Of a stretch of 35,757 nucleotides of DNA, positions 1 to 9,300 are shown piece after piece. Origin of the DNA: Acidobacteriaceae bacterium (GTDB taxonomy: Bacteria; Acidobacteriota; Terriglobia; Terriglobales; Acidobacteriaceae). Position numbers and translations under genes: made by a program. The notes beneath the pieces were generated by a model. The model saw nothing but the letters and a program-made list of their open reading frames with translations. It ran no database searches and was not told where the DNA came from. Location of the stretch: assembly GCA_003152195.1 (NCBI GenBank), contig PLZN01000623.1, forward strand, positions 11,779-47,535, written 5' to 3'. Every line of letters starts with the position of its first letter. Position 1 is the stretch's first letter.

Positions 1-834
1 CCCAGTCACATCCTGGTCTGGAACGAGCGCTCGCGGCCACTGCGCGAGAGCTCTTTGAAGCTCCACAGCCGAGCGGCCACCTAAAGCCAGAAGGCGCCTC
101 TCAGTCTCGGTCCAATTTCCCTGGGCCGCAGCCATCAGGGCTTCTAGTTTCCAAGTCGAAGACGCATTTGGCTGTCGTTCCTGGGCTGTCTTGAGACTGG
201 CTTCCGCATCCGTGCGCATGCCAAGTTCCGCTTGAGCCATACCCAGCTCTCCCCAGATTCCACCCTGCTCTGGATCCGCTGCCGCGGCTTGCCGCAACAG
301 TGACTCCCGTGCCGGTGTGCCACTTGCCGTACCTTCCGCCTGCACCCTGAGCAATGCTGCTGTCCCTCGTTGTGAGCCGCGCAGCCAGAGCCCCAGTACC
401 CGGAATCGTTCCAAGCAGTAATCAGCCCAACCCACCAACGCCTGTTCAGAATTGGGTGACCGCACGACAGCTGCTTCGAACGCCTCCGCTGCGCGCGCAA
501 ACTCACCCTGCGCCTTCTCTGCTTCCCCCAGATATCCCTCTGCCGTTTCGTCATCGGCGCGCGCCTCCGCTGCTATCCGCAGCGGTGCCAGGGCACTTGA
601 CGGATGCCCACTTCGCAGCAAATCTTCTCCCAGGAGCAAGTTGGCTAAATAGTTCCGAGGCGCAAGCTGCCTTGCGCGCTGCAGTACTGGAATGGCATGT
701 GCATAATCTGCCTGCCGGCTCAGGGATGCGCCATCTTTCAAGAGACCGTCAAGCGACCCTGATTTTGCTTGCTGAGCCACCGCACCAACGGTAAGCAAGG
801 AGATCAGCCATCGCAATCCGTAGTGCGCCGACAT
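1..834 (-). CDS. Secreted TPR-repeat protein, partial (C-terminus beyond left edge)
   Basis: Translating the minus strand from the ATG at 834 gives an uninterrupted frame of 278 codons to base 1, with no stop, so the ORF track omits it. The N-terminus (MSAHYGLRWLISLLTVGAVAQ) looks like a signal peptide with a short hydrophobic core. The rest is Ala/Leu/Glu-rich helical sequence with tetratricopeptide-like repeats, for example a YAHAIPVLQRARQLAP segment, an ALAPLRIAAEARADDETAEGYLGEAEKAQGEFARAAEAFE-type pair of helices, and a later WGELGMAQAELGMRTDAEAS unit. TPR proteins serve as protein-protein scaffolds and no specific partner can be named. It points away from the glycosidase gene at 1267 and is probably not part of the sugar locus. 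No clear ribosome binding site precedes the ATG. The forward ORFs at 354-794 and 452-652 are its shadows. Confidence 0.85.
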   Translation of the reverse strand, partial: MSAHYGLRWLISLLTVGAVAQQAKSGSLDGLLKDGASLSRQADYAHAIPVLQRARQLAPRNYLANLLLGEDLLRSGHPSSALAPLRIAAEARADDETAEGYLGEAEKAQGEFARAAEAFEAAVVRSPNSEQALVGWADYCLERFRVLGLWLRGSQRGTAALLRVQAEGTASGTPARESLLRQAAAADPEQGGIWGELGMAQAELGMRTDAEASLKTAQERQPNASSTWKLEALMAAAQGNWTETERRLLALGGRSAVELQRALAQWPRALVPDQDVTG

Positions 835-1266
835 GCCGTGATGATAGCACCGTAGGTGCACGCGCGTTGCATTGTGAGGAAGTGAAAAACGCAGAGCAAA
901 GACGCGGGTCGCAGGGCTTGCGTTCGAGCAAGAGATCTTTGTCTATCGAAGTGCTATTTCGGCTTGACTCGAATTTTTCCCTGCTGGCCACGCGAGTGAA
1001 GTCGGTTAATCAGGGAAGCATGATATAAAAGCAGGTCCCGCCAAGCTGCATGCAACTGTTGTCCCTTGCTTATAAACCTAGGGCGCTTGTGGTCGACCGG
1101 GGGCTGCTAGCGTAGGATCAGTTGCTGTATTGTGTTTTGTGGCGGGAGCGCGAATGGACCTGCCGAGTCTTTACAAGTGCTGGCCGTCGCCAGGTCGTAG
1201 GTGCAAAGCTCCTGAATTTATAGGTTAACCAACGATGTTGCATCACGAGCAGGAGCGTAAGGTCCC
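835..1266. other. Divergent intergenic region, no gene seen
   Basis: This 432-base spacer separates the leftward TPR gene from the rightward glycosidase gene, so it should hold two promoters. A TATAAA at about 1023 and a TATCAT-like hexamer just upstream of the TPR start (minus strand) could be -10 elements, but neither has a convincing -35 at the right distance. GGTTAACC near 1222 and CAAC-GAT-GTTG near 1231 are short palindromes. An AGGAG at about 1251 is the likely ribosome binding site of the downstream gene. The ORFs in the track here are not credible genes. Confidence 0.5.
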
Positions 1267-3513
1267 ATGACTATCAGGAATCCAACCGGTTTTAGCCGAA
1301 GGTCTCTCACTGCCTTCAATCGACGATCCTTTCTCAAGGCTGGCGCGGCCACAACCGCATTGCAAATGATCGACCAATCCAAGCTTGGGGCAAGTAACAA
1401 AAGCGTTCTGCCGTGTCCCCCTACGCTCTCTTCTCTGGCAAGCGATCCCATTACTCATCTCTTTCGGGATCTTTACAGTGCGCCTGCCACACAAAATGAG
1501 TGGGGATACCTTAAAGCAACCAAATCCGTTTCAGGCATGACGGCAATCTCATTTCCTCCCTACGCATGCTGCGGCGTTCCCCAGACCGCATTTAGCCCAG
1601 GCTACCTGGCCACCTGCGAGATCTTTCTCAACGGCCGGATGCTTATGGGCTACCCTCCTCCGGCGACGCAGGTTACCTATACCTGGTATCCCCACCGGAT
1701 TGTTCGCGAAACGCTGGCGGACGGTCTTGAATTCACAACGCATACATTCATGCCGTCCCGGCTGCGAGCGGCGGCACAATCCATCGTAGTAAGAAACCCT
1801 GGGAGTGGAAGCCGCACAATCACCCTGGGCTTTGATTTGCGCGCCGGTGTAACTAAAAAGACCGACGCCTGGTTTGTAAACTCGCCGGCTGAAATCGACA
1901 ACCGGATTACTGCCATGCTGTCGCGAGGTTGTCTAAGTTTTGAATCGCAACACAGCCGGGCGGTGTCGGTGCAGGGCCTGCTACCCAAGCCGAATCGAGT
2001 AGAAGATTTGAGGATGCTGGCGCTTGACTTCAGCTTGGGCCCGGGCGAATCACGCGAGGTCCACTATGTGAACGCCATTGCCGAAGATACGGCTGCGGCA
2101 TTGGCGTCCTATGATCACTTGCAGGCAAATTTTGCTGCAATTCAGGACCAAAACGAGGAGGTAGTCGCCGGACTGCTGCGTAGCGCCTTCACACCGGGCA
2201 ACTCCGAATTCTCCGGCCACCTTCCCCAACTGATCACGCAGGATGAGTCGCTTTGGAAGCTTTACCATGCCGGCTTCACGAACTTGCTCTTTGCGCGCCG
2301 CAGTTCACCGGATTCTGTTTACGGTAATACCTACCTCACTCTGGGCGGACGCGTGCTGCCATCGTTGAGTTTTCCCTGGGATACATCGCTCACCTCGCTC
2401 AGTCTGGCACTGCTGGACCCGGATGCGCTACGCAGGCTCATAGAGCTTTGGCTTCTTGAGGATATGCATGCGCACTTGGCGACTGACTACGTGAGTGGTC
2501 ACGCAATTGGCCCGTGGTACGCCGTCAATGACATGGCGATTCTTCGTTGCGCGGAGAACTACCTACGCGTTACCGGTGACTTTGCCTGGCTTCAAAAGCC
2601 GATCGGCGAGAAGAAATGCCTGGAACATCTGACGGCTCATGCGCTCTATTGGAAGACGCTGGACAAGCAGGGGCGTGGGCTCGCCGACTACGGTCAAATG
2701 GATAATCTCCTCGAGGTCATCAGCACCTACGTTCACGAGGTCGCCGGCATGAACGCGGGGAATGTTTCCAGCATGCGCTTTGTCGCCGCATTGCTTGACC
2801 GGGCAGGAGATTCGATGCGAGCCGGCCAGCTCCGCTCCGAAGCAAGAGACTTGGCGAATAGGATCAATCAGCTGCTGTACGTACCAGGCAAGGGCTACTG
2901 GAAGGCGCGCCAGCCTGACGGAAGTTTTAATGAGGTTCGCCACTGCTACGATCTTCTCGCTGTTCTTGATAACATGTTCGAAGACTTAAGTGACCGCCAG
3001 AAAAAGGAGATGAGTCACTTCTTTTGGTCGGAGCTTCACGGCGCTGCTTGGATGCAGTCGCTTTCCTCGAGCGACGTCGACGCAACCTGGAACATTCGTC
3101 CAGATCATAGTTCGATCGGTGCGTACCCTGCTTGGCCGCCGATGACGGCCAAGGGACTCTATAAGATCGATCCGTCGAAGAACGTAACCAGCTGGGTCAA
3201 ACAGCTGGCGCGGGCAGGCAATCAAGGCCCCTTCGGCCAAGCACACTTTATCGAGACAATTTTCCCGCGGGAAAAGGGGGGAGCCTATAAGTCTCCGGAC
3301 GACGCGCCCTATCTCAACGATTGGTCCTGTCTCTCAGGAGGTAGCTTTGTTGACCTCGTCATCAACTCGATCTTCGGCGCCGATCTGACACTCTACGACG
3401 GTATTAAACTGACCTCTCGGGTAACCGATTTCGATGCCGGCGCCAAGTTGACCAATTTGAACTACCAAGGGCAGAACCATACCGTCTCTCGGGAAGGTGC
3501 CCACCGCGTCTGA
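1267..3513 (+). CDS. Tat-exported six-hairpin (alpha/alpha)6-barrel glycoside hydrolase-like protein
   Basis: This 748-residue protein has a twin-arginine signal, NRRSFLKAG, at about residues 18-26, so export of the folded protein is likely. The N-terminal half is beta-rich with domain-like sequence. From about residue 330 onward the sequence resembles (alpha/alpha)6-barrel glycosidases of the GH63/GH37/GH15 type: FPWDTSLTSLSLALLDPDALR, then the acidic stretch LADYGQMDNLLE, then NAGNVSSMRFVAALLDRAG and a C-terminal YKSPDDAPYLNDWSCLSGG. The overall plan matches the 24830-27082 gene (shared WDTS motif followed by a paired-helix barrel), so the two appear to be distant paralogues. The substrate cannot be read from sequence. 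AGGAG lies 11 bases before the ATG. It is followed by a cupin gene after a 388-base gap, so the two may be transcribed separately. Exact GH family is uncertain. Confidence 0.8.
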   Translation: MTIRNPTGFSRRSLTAFNRRSFLKAGAATTALQMIDQSKLGASNKSVLPCPPTLSSLASDPITHLFRDLYSAPATQNEWGYLKATKSVSGMTAISFPPYACCGVPQTAFSPGYLATCEIFLNGRMLMGYPPPATQVTYTWYPHRIVRETLADGLEFTTHTFMPSRLRAAAQSIVVRNPGSGSRTITLGFDLRAGVTKKTDAWFVNSPAEIDNRITAMLSRGCLSFESQHSRAVSVQGLLPKPNRVEDLRMLALDFSLGPGESREVHYVNAIAEDTAAALASYDHLQANFAAIQDQNEEVVAGLLRSAFTPGNSEFSGHLPQLITQDESLWKLYHAGFTNLLFARRSSPDSVYGNTYLTLGGRVLPSLSFPWDTSLTSLSLALLDPDALRRLIELWLLEDMHAHLATDYVSGHAIGPWYAVNDMAILRCAENYLRVTGDFAWLQKPIGEKKCLEHLTAHALYWKTLDKQGRGLADYGQMDNLLEVISTYVHEVAGMNAGNVSSMRFVAALLDRAGDSMRAGQLRSEARDLANRINQLLYVPGKGYWKARQPDGSFNEVRHCYDLLAVLDNMFEDLSDRQKKEMSHFFWSELHGAAWMQSLSSSDVDATWNIRPDHSSIGAYPAWPPMTAKGLYKIDPSKNVTSWVKQLARAGNQGPFGQAHFIETIFPREKGGAYKSPDDAPYLNDWSCLSGGSFVDLVINSIFGADLTLYDGIKLTSRVTDFDAGAKLTNLNYQGQNHTVSREGAHRV

Positions 3514-3901
3514 GGGATGCGACTCGGACCATACTGGAACGTCTGGAGAGGGAACGGGCGACTTCCCGCATACCGCTGTAACAATCTGTGTCTGCATTCT
3601 CGCGGCAAGCCTGACGTTTCCCGCGCAGGAGCCACTTTCCACTGTGTTCCTTTGAAAGAGCAGGCAGGAGGGGACTGCGCTCTGGACGTTGACGCAATCC
3701 GAAAGCACGTCATATGGTATGAAGTCATGAGTTTTTGAGTGATACGCCGCAAGTGTTTTTGGGGTGGAAAGTGGATCAAGCCGGCATCCACTAGAACCTT
3801 CGAGACCATTGATCCGGGTTTTGCCTCGTGTTGTTTGAGGCTTCATTTTCCCTGGAACGCCCGTTCCTCTCTAAGTGATGATGCGAAAAGGAGACTCGTC
3901 A
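3514..3901. other. Intergenic region with a 14-bp palindrome
   Basis: No credible gene lies in this spacer; the 73-aa ORF at 3517 and the minus-strand ORFs (3334-3846, 3404-3697, 3462-3809) have no protein-like character. GGAACG-CC-CGTTCC at 3854-3867 is a perfect dyad about 25 bases upstream of the cupin ribosome binding site and could be an operator. No good sigma-70 hexamer pair was found. Confidence 0.4.
3854..3867. promoter_or_regulatory. Inverted repeat GGAACG-N2-CGTTCC upstream of bicupin
   Basis: A perfect 6-bp dyad with a 2-base centre lies just before the cupin start region. Its half-site GGAACG resembles the GGAACA half-site of the dyad upstream of the IclR-family gene (5140-5156). 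An operator role is inference only. Confidence 0.3.
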
Positions 3902-4723
3902 ATGACCATTGAGAACTTAAAAGCGGATCTTCGGATGGAGTCCATTCACTCTGGCACCGGCGAGGTAACCTCTGCTGGCTCCGGCCTTTCGTTTCGGGAA
4001 CTCGTCAGCGGTGCTTGTACCGCAAAGGGGTTCAGCACGGGCACGGAGACAATCGAACCCGGGGCCGTCCTTTCCTACCATAAGCATTCTTTCTGCGAAG
4101 CCCTCACGCTCTTGAGTGGTGCGGCACAGGTCAAGGTGGAAGGTCGCTGCTACCGGCTCGATCAGTTCGATTGCATTTGTCTCCCCGCGGGAGTGGCTCA
4201 CGAGGTTACGAATGGCTCGCAGGAATCTCCGACGATGGCGCTGTTGGCATATGCGTCCCCGGTTCCATCCCAAGAACCCGTCAATGAGGTGTTTGCCGTC
4301 CAAGATCGAGGTCTGGCGAATCCCGGGAACGACAATCCTGAGACAATTGTTCGCTTTGTCCATGCCGAAGTCTACGAGCTATCGCCGGGCGCCGAGTTCC
4401 GCGATCTGTTTGCTGGAAGACTTGGTGCGGTCGGAATCTGCGGCGGGTACGGAAGGTTTCAACCTGGGGCGTCACTGCCTTGCCATGTCCACGAATTCGA
4501 TGAGTCGATCACGATTGTCGAAGGTCATGCACTCTGCCTGGTACAAGGCAATCGTTATAGAGTCAGTGGATACGATACCGCTTTCGTGCCCGAGGGTCGA
4601 CCTCATCGTTTTCTGAACCAATCGAACTCTCCCATGGCGATGATCTGGGTTTACGCTGGCAGTGAACCCGGGCGGACTTTAGTGGAGCCCGCATATTGTG
4701 ACGGAACGCTTGCATGGTCATAG
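3902..4723 (+). CDS. Bicupin (two cupin_2 domains)
   Basis: The track ORF opens with GTG-ATG-ATG at 3875, but the ATG at 3902 has AAAAGGAG directly upstream at good spacing, so I take that start (273 residues: MTIENLKAD...). Two conserved beta-barrel cupin domains are visible. The first carries YHKHSFCEALTLLSG and later LPAGVAHEVTN. The second carries CHVHEFDESITIVEG and later VPEGRPHRFLN. Each therefore shows the H-x-H...E...H pattern of a metal-binding cupin. There is no signal peptide, so it is cytoplasmic. Bicupins of this kind bind or isomerise sugar acids or small organic acids, or act as dioxygenases; the sequence does not decide which. It sits between a glycosidase and an IclR regulator, which fits a role in sugar-acid metabolism. 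Confidence 0.88.
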   Translation: MTIENLKADLRMESIHSGTGEVTSAGSGLSFRELVSGACTAKGFSTGTETIEPGAVLSYHKHSFCEALTLLSGAAQVKVEGRCYRLDQFDCICLPAGVAHEVTNGSQESPTMALLAYASPVPSQEPVNEVFAVQDRGLANPGNDNPETIVRFVHAEVYELSPGAEFRDLFAGRLGAVGICGGYGRFQPGASLPCHVHEFDESITIVEGHALCLVQGNRYRVSGYDTAFVPEGRPHRFLNQSNSPMAMIWVYAGSEPGRTLVEPAYCDGTLAWS

Positions 4724-4794
4724 AAGACCGGCTTCCGTCGAAATGAAGACCTGAAAACGGCAGTCGGGGAGTTGTGCCCCCGATCCAACGTCGC

Positions 4795-4822
4795 CTTCGC
4801 CCACCTTGAGAAGGTGACGAGG
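4795..4822 (+). terminator. Hairpin after bicupin, possible terminator
   Basis: CACCTT-GAG-AAGGTG forms a 6-bp stem with a 3-base loop, extended by CTTCG/CGAGG after a small internal loop. There is no T-run behind it, so intrinsic termination is uncertain; it could instead be a transcript-end stabilising hairpin. Confidence 0.3.
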
Positions 4823-5139
4823 CAAATTCGTGATCACATAGCGAAAACTGAAACTCCGTCCTGAAGCGGAACTTCGGTTCTCCCATCACTCGATAGAGGA
4901 GGGAAAAAAGCACCATGCGGAACCCCATTCGTCGCCTGGTTTTCGCTTAGCAGCCGACCTTCATGCAAAAATGAGCTGGCGGCTAGTTGCAGGAGCCTCT
5001 CAATCTGCGATCTGCAGCAGCTGCTGTAAACCGGACCGAGAGCTGGATATGCACGTCGCCGCTGCCGGACGACCCTTAGATGCCGGCAGCCGTACGGCAA
5101 CCGCGACGACCCAACGTGTCGAAATGATGAAAGCAATGG

Positions 5140-5156
5140 GGTGTTTTAGGAACACC
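5140..5156. promoter_or_regulatory. Inverted repeat GGTGTT-N5-AACACC, candidate IclR-family operator
   Basis: This is a perfect 6-bp dyad with a 5-base centre, 16 bases upstream of the likely -35 hexamer of the regulator gene. IclR-family proteins commonly bind short palindromes upstream of their own gene, so autoregulation is plausible but unproven. Confidence 0.4.
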
Positions 5157-5171
5157 AGGATCTGTTTTGAT

Positions 5172-5200
5172 TTGACGACCCCGTTTCTTGGTGCTAGTGT
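5172..5200 (+). promoter_or_regulatory. Sigma-70-like promoter of the IclR-family gene
   Basis: TTGACG (5172-5177) and TAGTGT (5195-5200) are separated by exactly 17 bases. The predicted transcription start would fall only 2-4 bases before the ATG at 5210, so the message would be essentially leaderless. No Shine-Dalgarno sequence is present, which agrees with that. Confidence 0.4.
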
Positions 5201-5209
5201 TACGCCGTC

Positions 5210-6025
5210 ATGGGTATAACGGCGATCAGGAACCCCGAAGTTCCAGAAGCGGGAGCACAACCGAAAAGTCAACACTCTAGACAGCCGGCTGTAGACCGCG
5301 CGATGAATCTCTTTGAGCTTTTGGCGAGTTCGCGCGGCGGCATGACTCTATCGGAGCTAAGTAGAAAGCTGAGCCTGCCGAAGAGTACCGCGCATTACCT
5401 CATCTACACGTTGGAGACGCGTGGTTACTTGCAGCGAACGAGAGATGGACGCCACGCGTTGGGTTTGCGTTTTGCCAAGCTCGCCGCCACGAGCACGGCT
5501 GAGCTAGATTTTGGCAGGTTGGCAAAACCGTACCTGAGACAAATCGCCGTAAGACTCGATCTCACAACGGCCCTAACGGCTCTCAGAGGGGCAGAGTCGG
5601 TTGTTATCGCTATAGCGGTCGCTGCTCAAGTTGGAGGCGGAGGAGCCTGGGTTGGTCGTCACGTCGATTTGCATTGCACCGCTCAAGGAAAAGCACTAAT
5701 CGCTGCTTTGTCAGATGACGAATTGGGCGAGATCTTCGGAGGACGCGAGTTTGCCCCGTTCACTTCCAAAACGATCTTATCGCTCTCCGCATTGAAAGCC
5801 GACTTGGCCGAAGTGAGAGCCTGCGGCTTTTCCATCAACGACGAAGAGTACTTCCAGGGTGTCCGGGCGGTCGCGGCTCCCGTCTTTGATCCTCTGGGCG
5901 TCGTCGTCGCCGCCGTTTCTGTCCGCGGTACGTCCAAGCAGATTCCAAGCTCTCGCTTGGCTCCGCTTGGCCAGGAAATGGTTCGTGCATCGCGGGATCT
6001 AGCGATGCAGCTAGCCATTCACTGA
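5210..6025 (+). CDS. IclR-family transcriptional regulator
   Basis: This 271-residue cytoplasmic regulator has the usual IclR length plus a polar N-terminal tail of about 25 residues. The winged helix-turn-helix covers roughly residues 28-85: RAMNLFELLASSRGGMTLSE, then LSRKLSLPKSTAHYLIYTLE, then RGYLQRTRDGRHALGLRF. The C-terminal IclR effector domain follows, with HVDLHCTAQGKALIAAL, the GFSINDEEYFQGVRAVAAPVF motif and VVVAAVSVRG. In this family the C-terminal domain binds a small ligand, often an aromatic acid, sugar acid or short carboxylate, and releases or recruits DNA binding. It lies directly upstream of the TonB receptor gene in the same direction and is the only regulator in the window. 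That makes it the best candidate for controlling the sugar locus. The ligand is unknown. Confidence 0.93.
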   Translation: MGITAIRNPEVPEAGAQPKSQHSRQPAVDRAMNLFELLASSRGGMTLSELSRKLSLPKSTAHYLIYTLETRGYLQRTRDGRHALGLRFAKLAATSTAELDFGRLAKPYLRQIAVRLDLTTALTALRGAESVVIAIAVAAQVGGGGAWVGRHVDLHCTAQGKALIAALSDDELGEIFGGREFAPFTSKTILSLSALKADLAEVRACGFSINDEEYFQGVRAVAAPVFDPLGVVVAAVSVRGTSKQIPSSRLAPLGQEMVRASRDLAMQLAIH

Positions 6026-6220
6026 CAAGTCACCCGCCCTAGTGGTGGACAAGCCTCGCCAAATGGCAATCGAACGCCTCCAGTAGCCCAAGATTCGCTT
6101 GTCGATTGCAGAGTGAACGAAGCTTGCAATGTGCCGCTGCTGCTGGCAACCGCATTGTGGAACGTTCGCATCGACATAAGACCACCAACCGAAACTTTCC
6201 TACTGAGCCGGGTTACCTTT

Positions 6221-6238
6221 CGTTCTATATGCTGAACA
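6221..6238. promoter_or_regulatory. Weaker copy of the TGTTCA-N6-TGAACA dyad
   Basis: CGTTCT-ATATGC-TGAACA matches 10 of the 12 dyad positions of the sites at 23826 and 27253, with the same 6-base spacing. It ends 4 bases before the likely -35 of the TonB receptor gene. The centre is not conserved. Confidence 0.4.
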
Positions 6239-6242
6239 AGCG

Positions 6243-6272
6243 TTGACTCTTGGCCGAAGCTCCGTGAATAAT
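6243..6272 (+). promoter_or_regulatory. Sigma-70-like promoter of the TonB receptor gene
   Basis: TTGACT (6243-6248) is followed after 18 bases by AATAAT (6267-6272). This is the best hexamer pair in the region and leaves a leader of roughly 90 bases before the ATG at 6370. Confidence 0.4.
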
Positions 6273-6369
6273 TCTCTCGGCTCTCATCAGAACGAACTTT
6301 CGTCATGAATCGACGAGGGCCCGAGCCGGCTATTCGGTCAGAAGACTTGTGTTTCTTTGGAGGCGGCAA

Positions 6370-9300
6370 ATGTATATCAGGCGATTGGGTATTCTAGCGT
6401 TTATTACTTCCCTTCTAGTCCTACAGTCACAGGGGCAATCGACGAATGGTCTATTAACTGGAGCAGTTACAGATTCCACTGGTGCCACTGTTGCTGGGGT
6501 CGAAGTGACTGTGACTAACCCAGCTACCGGCGTGGTCAGAACGGCCACGAGCAACGATGGGGGCACCTACATCGTTCCGCAATTGGCTCCTGGCAATTAC
6601 AGTATCTCCTTGGTAAAGCAGGGATTCGCCACAGAAAAGCGGGAAAATGTCCAGCTTGAAGTCAATCAAAGCGTTACGCTCGATTTCAAGCTTGGGGTCG
6701 CTTCCGCTGCCCAAACCGTCGAAGTGACCGGCATCGCCCCCAGCCTGAATACCACCTCATCTACGTTAACGGATGTTATAGGACACGACGAAACGGTGGA
6801 CCTGCCGCTCAACGGAAGAGAGTTTACGCAGCTCACGCTGCTGACCCCGGGAGCCGCACCGGTAACGACCGGTCAACAAAGCGCCTTCACCGTGGCCTTA
6901 GGCAAAGGGGGAATCAGTCCGTCAGTCAACGGCCAGAGGGGTCAACAGAACAACTTCACCATGGATGGCACTTTAAACAACGCCATCTTTACCAATGGAT
7001 GGTCCATTGCGCCGCCTCCGGATGCCTTACAGGAGTTCGCTGTCCAGTCGCACATCACAGACGCCCAATTCTCTATCAGTTCTGGAGCGAACATCAATGT
7101 CGTCACCCGTTCTGGCACGAATTCCTATCACGGGGCGCTGTGGGAGTTTTTCCGCAACGACGCGTTGGATGCGCAAACCTTTCCGGACACATTCCGCGCT
7201 CCCTATCACCAAAACCAGTACGGTCTCTACTTTGGCGGACCGTTCTACATACCGCATGTGATCGATACCAGGAATAACACATGGTTTTCCCTCTATTGGG
7301 AGGGATTCCGGTCGAGCCTGAGCGGCACAATCTTGTCTAGCACGTTGACTTCCGCTATGGACAAAGGTGATTTTTCCGGTGTATTGGGTGCTCAGGTTGG
7401 CACGGATAGTCTTGGCCGGCCGGAATACGCGAATGAGATCTACGATCCCCTCTCGAGCCGCGCCGATCCTGGAAATCCGGGGGCGTTTATTCGCGATCCT
7501 TTCCCTGGAAACATCATTCCGGCTAGCCGCCTGAATCCTTCCACTTTACTTATCATTCAGAGATATTACCCTCTGCCTAATCTAAACGTTGCTGAGGGCG
7601 TTCTTCCTAACTACCAATTCACTGGAGTTACCAGCACAAAGAGCGATGTCTTCGGAGGGAGGATCGACCACCAGTTCAACCAGAACAATACATTTTTCGT
7701 CCGATTCAATCGATCCAACCAGCACGTGGCGCGTCCGGAAAGCATCGAGTCATATTCCAACCTTCTCATCAACTATTCGCAACAGGCGGCAGCCGGCTTC
7801 ACGCATCTTTTTAATCCCACGACCATCCTCAACTTGCGCTTTGGATACACGTACACAAACTTCGACGTTACGGATCAACAAGCGGGGTTGGCCTTTAACA
7901 ACGCTATCAATTTCGAACAGGCTGTACCGACCAGGGCTGGCCTTTCCATGGGCCCCCAGGTTGGATTATCGAATGGTTACAACGGAGTTTCCCAATTCGC
8001 TATACCGCTTGGTCCGTTGGAGGGCGAAGATTATCACGCGGACTTATCCAAGGTTAAAGGGAATCACACCCTCGGCGTAGGGGCCATGTACTACCACATC
8101 AAGACCTACGACGACGGCTGGGGCTCCGGTACCGGTTTCACACAGAATGGGACCGCGCAGGATGCAACGGCCGGCCCAACCGGATTTGGTCCGGCCAGCT
8201 TTTTGCTCGGCGTTCTCAATACTTATTCTCCCTGGATCGGGAGCACTGGATCGGACCAGAGTGTTAATTGGTGGGGTTTTTACGGCCAGGACCAATGGCA
8301 GGCAACAAGGAAATTGGTTGTGACCGCTGGCTTGCGTTGGGATTATGTCGCGCCACCCAACTATCACAAGGTCGTTTCTGGACTTAACGTTCTGAACGGG
8401 CAATTCATCATCACGCAGCCATTTCTTCCCCTGTTCCCCAAGGCTACTGGATCGAAGGGCTTTTTTGCCCCGCAATATAATGGGTGGGAGCCCCGCTTGG
8501 GTTTGACCTATCAGGCTACGGATCGCACCGTGTTACACGGCGCCTTTGCCATCTTAGACGACCACAACAACAGCCTGGTTCAAGCAAATCAGGGTATAAG
8601 GCTTTCCTGGCCTACCGCTGTCTCGGCTAATTTCACCAGTCTCGATCTGGCTGTACCGACTACGTATTTGGATACCCTCCCTTCTTCACAATCGATCCTT
8701 GCGAGCCTCCAAACGACGCCTTATGCGACCTATGGCGCAAACCCCGATAATAAGATTCCGTACGCCATGCTGTTCAACGCCGGCGTCCAACAGCAGCTGA
8801 CCAACTCCATGGTGATGAAGCTCGATTATGTAGGCTCGCTCAGCCGCCACCAGTACATCAATATGTTGGCTAATACAGCGCTATATGGAGCCCCCGGACC
8901 CATATCAGATAGACAGCCATTCCCGCAATACGGAGGGCCATTCTCCTTCGAGTGGAATGAGGGGACTGGAAATTACCATGCACTCCAAGCAGAACTCACA
9001 AAGAAGCTCTCGTCTGGATTATTCTTCAGGCTTGCGTATACCTGGTCAAAGTCTATGGATATACAATCCGATCCCTATGGGAACGAGGCACCGAATTTCT
9101 ATAATTTTCACTCGGAGTACGGCCCGTCGGTTTACAGCCTAACGAACATGCTCGTCTTCAGCAGTGTCTACCAGATTCCGGTAGGCAAAGGAAAAGCGTT
9201 CTTGGCAAACCCAAATTGGTTGCTACAGACGGCCGCCGGCAACTGGAATTTGGGAACCATCGTCTCCCACAATTCAGGACAACCCTTTAATGCGCTCGTG

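Larger units (their letters stand above)
4724..5209. other. Intergenic region upstream of iclR-family gene
   Basis: This 486-base spacer contains a hairpin-like element (4795-4822) soon after the cupin stop, a perfect dyad (5140-5156) and a promoter-like hexamer pair (5172-5200). GAGGAGGG followed by an 11-codon ATG frame near 4915 is seen but is too short to call. The track ORFs here show no protein-like features. Confidence 0.5.
6026..6369. other. Promoter region of the TonB-dependent receptor
   Basis: This 344-base spacer has no credible gene. It holds the promoter-like pair at 6243-6272, the dyad at 6221-6238, and a GAACGTTC palindrome at 6160-6167. GGAGG at 6359-6363 is the ribosome binding site for the receptor. 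Confidence 0.5.

Noticed and set aside
354-794. 146-aa forward ORF
   Set aside because: It is antisense to the TPR gene, which has a signal peptide and recognisable repeats.
3517-3738. 73-aa ORF directly after the first glycosidase
   Set aside because: It has no recognisable features and no ribosome binding site, and minus-strand ORFs of equal quality overlap it.
4915-4950. GAGGAGGG followed by an 11-codon frame (MRNPIRRLVFA)
   Set aside because: The spacing of about 12 bases is long, the frame is very short, and no gene is coupled to it.
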